64,000 bases of DNA from CAZPQM01 sp964588995 (GTDB taxonomy: Bacteria > Pseudomonadota > Alphaproteobacteria > Rickettsiales > UBA8987), in assembly GCA_964588995.1 (NCBI GenBank), contig CAZPQM010000001.1, forward strand, positions 62,001-126,000, in the 5' to 3' direction. The notes below the pieces were generated by a model. The model saw nothing but the letters and a program-made list of their open reading frames with translations. It was not told where the DNA came from and made no database searches. Positions 54,326-61,537 of this stretch are shown one piece after another (position 1 is the stretch's first letter; every line of letters begins with the position of its first letter). The position numbers and the translations under genes were made by a program.

Positions 54326-55339
54326 TTATCGTCCAGTATCTTTTTTAGTGAAAGTAGCTTTCAGTAACTTCGCAACTCGCTCTGCCTCATTTAACACAAC
54401 ATCCGGCGACCAGTTCAGGTCGATATGCCCCTTATTGAGCAATTTAGCATGTCCCGCTTCGATTAGGTGTTTATGCAACTCTTTATAGGGCGCAAACTGG
54501 TGTTCGGGTTGAAAGATAAAAACCGACTTACCCGTCGAACAGGCTTCGGAGCACATGCGTATCGAATCACCGGTAACAATGATAATGTCCGCAAGCGCAA
54601 GCATTGCCATGTAAGGGTTCTTACTCGTGCTGTCATGAAAATCATGCAGACGATGGGGCGCATCCAACTCCGTAAGTATTGCCTCCACCACGTGTCCACC
54701 AGTGCGCTTAGAGGTCGTGATTAAGAAAGTGCCGCGATGATGCTTATGAAAAATATTCATATAGCGCGCAAGCATGCGAGCATCTTCTTCTGCAATATCA
54801 CCACCGATATGCTTTCCACCTAACAGAACAGTAATGATGGGGTGCTTGAGTGGTTTACCGGATAAAAGCTGAAAGTCTCCCGCCGCATAGGCTTCTTTTG
54901 CTGATTTTAGTCGGGGTATTGTAACCTTATTAAATAGCCCAGTGGTGGTGATTACATTTTCAAAATCTATTACAGGCTCATGATCGGGGGCAATCACAGC
55001 ATCAAACGTTTCGTGTGAGTGACCCGGGTCCAGATATTGAATCCACTTGGTATAGGCGGGAAAGTAAGCTTTTAAGCTGAGGGCGAAATCCGTATGCTGA
55101 TTGCCAATATTGATCACATATTGCGGTATTCCCTGCTTGTAGATATCAGCAAGATGCTTTTTTATATACCGCTTCGAAGACTTGCTGTGTTCGCACGCAT
55201 CAACCGATAAAATGGACGGTGTCGCCCCAAGCGCTTCTGTCAGATAAACACATTGTGCTTCACGCTGCGATCCATCCGATAGAATAAGCGCAAAGGGCTC
55301 TTTGGTGTAAAAAAATAGGAGCTTATTCAGCAGCTTCAT
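54326..55339 (-). CDS. ELM1-family (PF06258-like) protein inside the nuo operon
   Basis: GT-B-like fold protein related to the plant mitochondrial-fission factor ELM1 and its bacterial homologues, 337 residues. YVINIGNQ, KWIQYLDPG, FDAVIAPDH, VLLGGKHIGG and the C-terminal IIVTGDSIRMCSEACSTGKS are the family segments. Function in bacteria is unknown; a nucleotide-sugar-type transferase is conceivable. The ATG at 55339 overlaps the nuoI stop (TGATG); a TTG at 55342 is the only alternative. It is the one gene of the nuoA-N run, apart from hicBA and the repeat ORF, with no known link to complex I. Confidence 0.8.
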   Translation of the reverse strand: MKLLNKLLFFYTKEPFALILSDGSQREAQCVYLTEALGATPSILSVDACEHSKSSKRYIKKHLADIYKQGIPQYVINIGNQHTDFALSLKAYFPAYTKWIQYLDPGHSHETFDAVIAPDHEPVIDFENVITTTGLFNKVTIPRLKSAKEAYAAGDFQLLSGKPLKHPIITVLLGGKHIGGDIAEEDARMLARYMNIFHKHHRGTFLITTSKRTGGHVVEAILTELDAPHRLHDFHDSTSKNPYMAMLALADIIIVTGDSIRMCSEACSTGKSVFIFQPEHQFAPYKELHKHLIEAGHAKLLNKGHIDLNWSPDVVLNEAERVAKLLKATFTKKDTGR

Positions 55340-55824
55340 CAACGGTATTTATGATCTGCTTCAATGGCTTTGGCAAGCTCATATTCCCAGCGCTCTCCGT
55401 TTTCGAGTAATTTTTCTTTATTATAGAGCAATTCTTCGTGCGTTTCGGTAGCATATTCAAAATTGGGGCCTTCGACAATCGCATCGACCGGGCATGCCTC
55501 CTGACAAAATCCGCAGTAAATACATTTTGTCATATCAATATCGTAGCGCGTCGTCCGGCGGCTGCCATCTTCGCGCTCTTCAGCTTCAATGGTAATCGCC
55601 TGCGCAGGGCAAATCGCCTCGCAAAGCTTGCAGGCAATGCAGCGCTCTTCCCCGTTCGGATAGCGACGAAGCGCATGCTCTCCACGGAAGCGCGGGCTGA
55701 TCGGCCCTTTTTCGTAGGGGTAATTAATCGTCACTTTCGGCTTGAAAAAATAGGTAAGCGTGAGCCATAAGCCTCTGGCGATTTCGGTTAAAAATAATGC
55801 GCGTGTCGTACGTTGTATGGCCAT
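55339..55824 (-). CDS. nuoI: NADH-quinone oxidoreductase subunit I
   Basis: Peripheral-arm subunit with two [4Fe-4S] clusters (N6a, N6b). The two ferredoxin motifs are CIACKLCEAICP and CIYCGFCQEACP. FRGEHALRRYPNGEERCIAC is typical of the alphaproteobacterial/mitochondrial type. It has 161 residues. It precedes the ELM1-family gene with a 1-nt overlap and follows nuoH by 9 bp. Confidence 0.97.
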   Translation of the reverse strand: MAIQRTTRALFLTEIARGLWLTLTYFFKPKVTINYPYEKGPISPRFRGEHALRRYPNGEERCIACKLCEAICPAQAITIEAEEREDGSRRTTRYDIDMTKCIYCGFCQEACPVDAIVEGPNFEYATETHEELLYNKEKLLENGERWEYELAKAIEADHKYR

Positions 55825-55833
55825 AATAATTGT

Positions 55834-56856
55834 CTAGCTTGGTAGTTGGTCAGTATATAATAAAATGCCGGAAACTAAAACCACCCAGAACAGCGAAAGC
55901 GGCAAAAATACTTTCCAGCCGAGTCGCATGAGCTGGTCGTAACGATAACGCGGTAGTGCTGCCCTGACCCAGAGGAATATAAAGAGCAGCAGCGAAATTT
56001 TCAGTGCAAACCAGACAGGACCCGGAATAATATAAAGGATTTCCCAGTCAAACGGGGGCAGCCATCCGCCAAGAAACAGGATGGAAGTAAAGGCGCACAT
56101 CAATATCATATTAGCATATTCGCCAAGGAAAAAGAGTGCGAACGCCATCGAGGAATACTCCACGTTGAATCCGGCAACCAGCTCCGCTTCCGCTTCCGGC
56201 AGATCAAACGGGTGCCGGTTGGTTTCAGCCAGTGTGGAGATAAAGAACACTACCGCCATCGGTGCTAGCAACACATGCAACCACCACGGCATGTCTTTAT
56301 ATGCCATCACGATATCGGTCAGATTCATTGAGCCCACGGCAATTAGTACGGTAATAACCACCAGCCCGATGGACACCTCATACGAGACCATCTGCGCTGC
56401 ACTGCGAATCGCCCCGAGAAAAGCATAAACCGAATTACTTGCCCAACCCGCAATAATAACGCCGTAGACGCCTAGTGAAGAAACGGCAAATAAATAGAGG
56501 ACGCCAACGTTGATATCAGCGAGTACCATCCCCTCGCCGAAAGGAATAACGGCCCATCCGATCATCGCAAGAATAAAGGTGATCATCGGCGCCATTACAA
56601 AAAGCGCGGCATTATCACGCGCAGCAGAGGGAATGACGACTTCCTTAAACATCAATTTAACCGCGTCGGCAATCGGCTGCAACAACCCGAGCGGCCCGGT
56701 CACATTCGGGCCTTTCCGCATCTGCATGGCGGCAATAACTTTGCGCTCCGCATAGGTCAAGTATGCCACACACAGCATCAGCGGCGAAATGATCATCACT
56801 ATTTTTGCAACAATCCACGCCCCCGGGAGCAGGTAATCGTCTACGAACAACTCCAT
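55834..56856 (-). CDS. nuoH: NADH-quinone oxidoreductase subunit H
   Basis: Membrane subunit that forms the quinone chamber with NuoB and NuoD. It has 340 residues and about eight helices. AERKVIAAMQMRKGPN, the GPLGLLQPIADAVKL stretch, ETNRHPFDLPEAEAELVAGF and the last-helix segment are diagnostic. The start overlaps the nuoG stop (TGATG). Confidence 0.97.
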   Translation of the reverse strand: MELFVDDYLLPGAWIVAKIVMIISPLMLCVAYLTYAERKVIAAMQMRKGPNVTGPLGLLQPIADAVKLMFKEVVIPSAARDNAALFVMAPMITFILAMIGWAVIPFGEGMVLADINVGVLYLFAVSSLGVYGVIIAGWASNSVYAFLGAIRSAAQMVSYEVSIGLVVITVLIAVGSMNLTDIVMAYKDMPWWLHVLLAPMAVVFFISTLAETNRHPFDLPEAEAELVAGFNVEYSSMAFALFFLGEYANMILMCAFTSILFLGGWLPPFDWEILYIIPGPVWFALKISLLLFIFLWVRAALPRYRYDQLMRLGWKVFLPLSLFWVVLVSGILLYTDQLPS

Positions 56857-58916
56857 CAGGCAGCCCTCTTCTGAGATTTATCGGTTAAAAACTCATCAAC
56901 GCATGCCGCCATCGTTTTTGAAGCACGGCTAATCGGGTCAGTCATATAAAAATTAGTGATCGGGTTTGCAAATGCTTTCGTTAGCGGCTTGCCATTTTTA
57001 CCAAAATCCTGCCAGCTCACTTCTGGCAGCACGCCAGTCTGCGCAAACCAGGGATTCACGTTCTTAAGCATTTCGCGCACCTGCTTGATCGAATCAATGG
57101 GCGCATTATAGCCACATGCATTAATGACATCCCGGACAATCTGCCAATCTTCCTTCGCATCACCCGGCGGGAAAATGGCGCGCTCCGTTTGCTGCACTCT
57201 TCCTTCAAGGTTAATATAAGTGCCGCTCTTTTCCGTATAGGCTGCGCCCGGCAGTATAATATCCGCATGTGAAGCCGCTTTATCCCCGTGATGGCCCTGA
57301 TAAATGAGGAAGGTTTTATCCAGCCCATCAAAATCAATCTCATCCGCGCCGTAGAGATATAGCAGCTTGAGATCACCTTTTTTCGCTGCGTGCAGCATAG
57401 CTTTTGTATCCTTGCCACCTTTTTGGGGGATGAATTTCATCGCAAGGCCGCCAACTCGCGAAGCCGCCGTATGGAGCGCGTTATACCCGTTCCAGTCTTT
57501 ACTGGCGATGCCATAACGTTCGCAAAGTTTATGCACCAGGTGCTGCACCACATCTGCATCACTGCGCGTAAACACGCCTGATCCCACAATGACCATTGGC
57601 CGCTTCGCTTTTTTGAGCACTTTGGTAAAGTCATGCTTATCATTAATGATTGACTCCAGCGCCGCTACGTCATCCCCAATATGCGTATACGGATAGGTTA
57701 GCTCCAGCTCTGGTCCAACAGATGCAATCGGAATCCGGTTCCAATACCAGCTTTTACGGATACGCGCATTCACAAGGGAGGCCTCATAGCGCGGATTAGC
57801 GCCAATCAGCAAAATCGCATCCGCCTCTTCGATCCCTGCAATCGTGCTGTTAAACAAGTAAGATACCGGCTTTCCTGCATCCATGGTTGCCCCGTCCTGA
57901 CGGCAATCATAGTTCGGACTGCCGAGTTCATCCATAAACAGCTTAAGCAGCACCATGGCCTCTGCATCGGCGAGATCCCCGGCAATCGCACCGATCTCTT
58001 TGGCTTGATATTTATTGAGCGCTTTCGCGGTCGCTTCAAGCGCTTCTTTCCATGACACCGGTTGCAATTTGCCTTTCTTGCGCACGTAAGGCCGGTCGAG
58101 CCGCTGCGACTTGAGCCCATCATACGCAAAGCGCGTTTTATCCGAAATCCACTCCTCGTTAATTTCCTCATTCAGCCGAGGCAGGATGCGCATGACCTCC
58201 TTTCCACGACTATCGACCCGGATATTCGATCCGACTGCATCGAGCACGTCTATCGATTCCGTTTTGCGCAGCTCCCAACTGCGTGCTTTGAAGGCATATG
58301 GGCGCGAAGTTAGCGCACCGACCGGGCATAAATCAATCACATTGCCCGATAACTCCGAACTAATGGATTGCTCAACAAAGGTGCCGACTTCCATATCCTC
58401 GCCGCGCCCGGTTGCGCCCATTTCTTCCACACCGGCAACATCCGACAGAAACCGGATACAACGGGTGCAGTGAATACAGCGCGTCATAAAGGGTTTAATC
58501 AAAGGTCCGAAGTCCTTGGATTTAACCGAACGTTTATTTTCTTCAAACCGGTTGCTACCCCGGCCATAGGCCATCGCCTGATCCTGTAGATCACATTCGC
58601 CGCCCTGATCGCAAATCGGGCAATCGAGCGGGTGGTTGATCAGCAGGAATTCCATCACGCCTTCCCGCGCTTTCTTGACCATGGGTGAATCAGTATGGAT
58701 CACCATCCCATCTCCCGCAGGCAGCGCACATGAAGCCGCCGGCTTTGGCGGGCCGCCTTCAATCTCTACAAGGCACATGCGGCAATTACCTGCTATCTGC
58801 AGCCGCTCATGGTAGCAAAAGCGTGGAATCTCCGCTCCGCCAAGCTCGCATACTTGCAGGACATTCATGCCCTGTTCAAATTCAACTTCGTTTCCGTTAA
58901 CCGTAGCTTTTGGCAT
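56856..58916 (-). CDS. nuoG: NADH-quinone oxidoreductase subunit G
   Basis: Largest peripheral subunit, 686 residues. An N-terminal [2Fe-2S] ferredoxin domain (RFCYHERLQIAGNCRMC), a [4Fe-4S] site with one His ligand (the HPLDCPICDQGGECDLQDQA region), a second [4Fe-4S] site (CIHCTRCIRF) and a molybdopterin-oxidoreductase-like C-terminal part without cofactor. The ATG overlaps the stop of hicA as TAATG, and its ribosome site (AGAGGA, 9 nt upstream) lies within hicA. The first 33 bases are duplicated 459 bp upstream at 59343-59375. Confidence 0.97.
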   Translation of the reverse strand: MPKATVNGNEVEFEQGMNVLQVCELGGAEIPRFCYHERLQIAGNCRMCLVEIEGGPPKPAASCALPAGDGMVIHTDSPMVKKAREGVMEFLLINHPLDCPICDQGGECDLQDQAMAYGRGSNRFEENKRSVKSKDFGPLIKPFMTRCIHCTRCIRFLSDVAGVEEMGATGRGEDMEVGTFVEQSISSELSGNVIDLCPVGALTSRPYAFKARSWELRKTESIDVLDAVGSNIRVDSRGKEVMRILPRLNEEINEEWISDKTRFAYDGLKSQRLDRPYVRKKGKLQPVSWKEALEATAKALNKYQAKEIGAIAGDLADAEAMVLLKLFMDELGSPNYDCRQDGATMDAGKPVSYLFNSTIAGIEEADAILLIGANPRYEASLVNARIRKSWYWNRIPIASVGPELELTYPYTHIGDDVAALESIINDKHDFTKVLKKAKRPMVIVGSGVFTRSDADVVQHLVHKLCERYGIASKDWNGYNALHTAASRVGGLAMKFIPQKGGKDTKAMLHAAKKGDLKLLYLYGADEIDFDGLDKTFLIYQGHHGDKAASHADIILPGAAYTEKSGTYINLEGRVQQTERAIFPPGDAKEDWQIVRDVINACGYNAPIDSIKQVREMLKNVNPWFAQTGVLPEVSWQDFGKNGKPLTKAFANPITNFYMTDPISRASKTMAACVDEFLTDKSQKRAA

Positions 58917-59119
58917 TAGTTAAAATCCTCTTTGGAAAGTCCGGACTGCCTAATAATAGACAGTAACGTTCCTGTAGGCACGTTACTCTTTGGGTGCGGT
59001 ACGATAACCGTATTACGGCCCTTTATTAGCTTAAGATGACTGCCTTTTTGCGATTTCATTTCAAATCCTTGTGCATAAAGTATTTTTAATATTTCTTTCG
59101 ATGAGAGGTTTTTACTCAT
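58916..59119 (-). CDS. hicA: HicA family mRNA interferase toxin
   Basis: Double-stranded-RNA-binding-like toxin of 67 residues. The catalytic His28 lies in QKGSHLKLIKG, followed by TVIVPHPKSNVPTGTLLSII, the HicA pattern. The frame extends to 59197, but the ATG at 59119 gives the right N-terminus (LSSKEILKILYAQGFE) and overlaps the end of hicB by 8 nt. HicA toxins cleave mRNA. This one is intact by eye. It stands between the antitoxin and nuoG; its stop codon overlaps the nuoG ATG. Confidence 0.9.
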   Translation of the reverse strand: MSKNLSSKEILKILYAQGFEMKSQKGSHLKLIKGRNTVIVPHPKSNVPTGTLLSIIRQSGLSKEDFN

Positions 59120-59321
59120 TAATATGGTGCTCACCAATAAGTGCCATATCAATAGGTAGAAACTCTGCAGAATCATTATCCTCAAAATACAGTTCAACCG
59201 CTTCCTTAATATTGGTTATTGCTTCATCTATACTACTTCCAAAAGACGAAACATCAACATTCAGGCATTGCGCAACATAATGCCCTTCCTGATGATAAAT
59301 CACATACTTCATATCACGCAT
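59112..59321 (-). CDS. hicB: HicB family antitoxin, short form
   Basis: A 69-residue HicB domain: KYVIYHQEGHYVAQCLNVDV followed by SSFGSSIDEAITNIKEAVELYF, the partly RNase-H-like fold that blocks HicA. There is no added helix-turn-helix or ribbon-helix-helix domain, so it may not repress its own operon. AGAGGT (plus-strand 59327-59332) is the ribosome site. Antitoxin-first order (hicB-hicA) is the less usual one. The pair is transcribed with nuo genes on both sides. Confidence 0.9.
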   Translation of the reverse strand: MRDMKYVIYHQEGHYVAQCLNVDVSSFGSSIDEAITNIKEAVELYFEDNDSAEFLPIDMALIGEHHINE

Positions 59322-59336
59322 TGCTTACCTCTAGGC

Positions 59337-59375
59337 TTAAATAACTTCATTTCCGTTTACTGTAGCTTTTGGCAT
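59337..59375 (-). pseudogene. Truncated duplicate of the nuoG start
   Basis: Reading the minus strand from an ATG at 59375 gives MPKATVNGNEVI then TAA. The first 11 residues equal the start of NuoG. Over 33 bp (59343-59375 against 58884-58916) 30 bases match, and the three differences (third positions of codons 5, 6 and 9) are all synonymous. It lies 27 bp after the nuoF stop, where the original nuoG start would be expected. It is therefore most likely the left end of a duplication created when hicBA entered. Confidence 0.85.
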
Positions 59376-59402
59376 TTTGTATTTCCATTTTACATGTATT
59401 TA

Positions 59403-60689
59403 CTAAGCCGCTCTCTTCGCATCATATGCTTCAATCCGCGCCTCTATCTCGTGACGGAAATGGCGGATGAGTCCTTGAATTGGCCATGCCGCGGCATCAC
59501 CGAGTGCGCAAATGGTGTGCCCTTCCACCTGCTTGGTAACATCCAGCAGCTTATCAATTTCATACGGCTCAGCATCGCCTTTTACTAATCGCTTCATCAC
59601 ACGCCACATCCAGCCCGTACCTTCACGGCACGGCGTACATTGCCCGCAGGATTCATGCTGATAAAAATGCGATAACCGCTCAATCGCCTGAATCACGTCG
59701 GTGGATTTATCCATCACGATCACGCCGGCCGTGCCTAACCCGGATTGCACCTCTTTCAGCGCGTCAAAATCCATCAGCACCGTATCACAAATCTTCTTCG
59801 GTATCAGTGGCACCGAAGAGCCGCCCGGTATCACCGCAAGCAGATTATCCCAGCCGCCGCGCACGCCACCCGCATGTTTTTCAATCAGAGTTTTTAGTGG
59901 AATGCTCATTTCCTCTTCGACATTGCACGGATTATTCACATGACCCGAGATACAGAATATCTTGGTACCGGCATTACCCTTCCGGCCAAAACCGGCGAAC
60001 CAGTCAGCGCCTCTGCGCAGGATTGTCGGCACAACAGCAATCGTTTCCACATTATTCACCGTGGTCGGGCAGCCATAGAGCCCTACCCCCGCCGGAAAAG
60101 GAGGCTTCAGGCGAGGCTGTCCTTTTTTACCCTCCAGTGATTCGATCATTGCAGTTTCTTCACCGCAAATATAGGCCCCTGCCCCGCGGTGCAGATAAAC
60201 ATCGAAATCGTAGCCGGAACCGCAGGCATTTTTCCCGAGCAGCCCGGCATCATACGCTTCATCGATCGCAACCTGAATCGCCGAGGCTTCGTTGTAATAT
60301 TCGCCGCGAATATAAATATAGGCTGCGCAGGCATGCATGGCGAACCCGGAAAGCAGCGCGCCTTCGACGAGTTTGTGGGGGTCATGCCGCAAAATATCCC
60401 GGTCTTTACAGGTGCCGGGCTCAGACTCATCTGCATTAATCACCAGATAAGACGGCTTATCACCTTTTTGCGCCGGCTTTGGCATGAAGGACCATTTCAT
60501 CCCGGTCGGGAAGCCAGCTCCACCCCGGCCACGAAGGCCCGATTCTTTGACCTGTTCGATAATCCAATCCGGCCCCTTTTTCATAAAGGCAGCCGTATCC
60601 TTCCAGTCGCCACGCTTTTTGGCGGTCTTAAGGTCCGCGGATTGCTGGCCGTAGAGGTTGGTAAATATGCGGTCTTTATCTTTCAGCAT
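59403..60689 (-). CDS. nuoF: NADH-quinone oxidoreductase subunit F
   Basis: NADH- and FMN-binding subunit, 428 residues. GLRGRGGAGFPTGMKW and the ESEPGTCKDRDILRHDPH stretch form the NADH/FMN site, and the N3 [4Fe-4S] ligands are in ESCGQCTPCREG plus a Cys near TICALGDAAAWP. It starts directly after the nuoE stop. In the ancestral order nuoG would follow at once; here the duplicate start and hicBA intervene. Confidence 0.97.
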   Translation of the reverse strand: MLKDKDRIFTNLYGQQSADLKTAKKRGDWKDTAAFMKKGPDWIIEQVKESGLRGRGGAGFPTGMKWSFMPKPAQKGDKPSYLVINADESEPGTCKDRDILRHDPHKLVEGALLSGFAMHACAAYIYIRGEYYNEASAIQVAIDEAYDAGLLGKNACGSGYDFDVYLHRGAGAYICGEETAMIESLEGKKGQPRLKPPFPAGVGLYGCPTTVNNVETIAVVPTILRRGADWFAGFGRKGNAGTKIFCISGHVNNPCNVEEEMSIPLKTLIEKHAGGVRGGWDNLLAVIPGGSSVPLIPKKICDTVLMDFDALKEVQSGLGTAGVIVMDKSTDVIQAIERLSHFYQHESCGQCTPCREGTGWMWRVMKRLVKGDAEPYEIDKLLDVTKQVEGHTICALGDAAAWPIQGLIRHFRHEIEARIEAYDAKRAA

Positions 60690-61301
60690 TTACGATGCCT
60701 TTTTCATAGTGTCTTGGAGTGTGGTCGCGCCCTCAATCGGTGCGGAGTTCAATCGCTTAACCTGCGTTCCGATAGCGGGTTTTTTGCCTTCTGCCAGCTC
60801 ATCAATCAACGAAGCCATGGTTTCTGGCGTTAAATCTTCATAATAGTCATCGTTTATCTGCACCATAGGGGCATTTACGCAAGCGCCCAGACACTCCACC
60901 TCAATGACGGTGAATTTACCATCCTTCGTATTTTCATGCAAACCGACACCGAGCTTTTCTTTGCAGGTTTTGGTAAGCTCATCGGACCCTCTGAGCCAGC
61001 ATGGTGTCGTACGACACACTTGAATTAAGTGCTCGCCCACCGGCTCAAGGTTAAACATCGAATAAAAAGTAGCCACTTCATAAACACGGATATAGGCCAT
61101 ATTTAATAACTTTGCCACTTCCTGCATGGCAACGATCGGAAGCCACCCCCCTGCCTGCCGCTGCGCAATATCCAACAACGGAATAACGGCGCTCGCCTGC
61201 CGGCCCTTGGGGTATTTAGCGATGATCTCCTTCGCGCGCTTGGCGTTTTTCGCATTAAACTCGAAGGAGTCAGGTTGCCTGAGTGCGGGTTCGCGTTTCA
61301 T
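60690..61301 (-). CDS. nuoE: NADH-quinone oxidoreductase subunit E
   Basis: Thioredoxin-like [2Fe-2S] (N1a) subunit, 203 residues. Cluster Cys96 and Cys101 (QVCRTTPCW) and Cys137 and Cys141 (VECLGACVNAP). GRQASAVIPLLDIAQRQAGG and VYEVATFYSMFN are typical. The ATG overlaps the stop of the 79-codon repeat ORF (ATGA). Confidence 0.97.
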   Translation of the reverse strand: MKREPALRQPDSFEFNAKNAKRAKEIIAKYPKGRQASAVIPLLDIAQRQAGGWLPIVAMQEVAKLLNMAYIRVYEVATFYSMFNLEPVGEHLIQVCRTTPCWLRGSDELTKTCKEKLGVGLHENTKDGKFTVIEVECLGACVNAPMVQINDDYYEDLTPETMASLIDELAEGKKPAIGTQVKRLNSAPIEGATTLQDTMKKAS

Positions 61302-61537
61302 TGTCCAGCACCTTTCAAACTACGTTTTATATGCATAGCTATAACCATATATCCCCTCCTGCTTGCGGGAGGGGCAGAAAATTCGCGATTGCTTGCTGTC
61401 TGAATTTTCGGGGAGGGTGTTTTAAGGGTAATGACACCCCCACCACTCGTGCTAAGTGACTTTGTCACTAAGCACCGTTGCCTCCCCCGCAAGCAGGGGA
61501 GGAATTTCATTAACGGTTGTAATGGCTGCTCCCTCAT
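61298..61537 (-). CDS. 79-codon ORF coupling nuoD to nuoE through a repeat element
   Basis: The ATG overlaps the nuoD stop (TAATG) and the TGA overlaps the nuoE start (ATGA), so the frame bridges the whole gap. About 50 of the 79 codons come from the 150-bp palindromic element at 61353-61502; only about 11 residues at the start (MREQPLQPLMK) and 16 at the end (MVIAMHIKRSLKGAGQ) are non-repeat. The peptide resembles no family I know. It may be translated merely to carry ribosomes across the repeat, as with in-frame Rickettsia palindromic elements, or be open by chance. Confidence 0.4.
   Translation of the reverse strand: MREQPLQPLMKFLPCLRGRQRCLVTKSLSTSGGGVITLKTPSPKIQTASNREFSAPPASRRGYMVIAMHIKRSLKGAGQ
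61353..61502. mobile_element. 150-bp MITE-like palindromic element
   Basis: Both ends are hairpins: CCCCTCC-TGCTTGCG-GGAGGGG at 61353-61374 and CCTCCCC-CGCAAGCA-GGGGAGG at 61481-61502. The loops are exact reverse complements, so the ends are terminal inverted repeats as well. Inside are GAAAATTC (61377-61384) paired with GAATTTTC (61402-61409) and GTGAC-TTT-GTCAC near 61456. The right half matches 40738-40807. No clear target-site duplication and no transposase; any mobility would be in trans. Confidence 0.75.

Noticed and set aside
59120..59197. Longer HicA with 26 extra N-terminal residues
   Set aside because: The extra part is a shadow of hicB; HicA proteins start close to the ATG at 59119.
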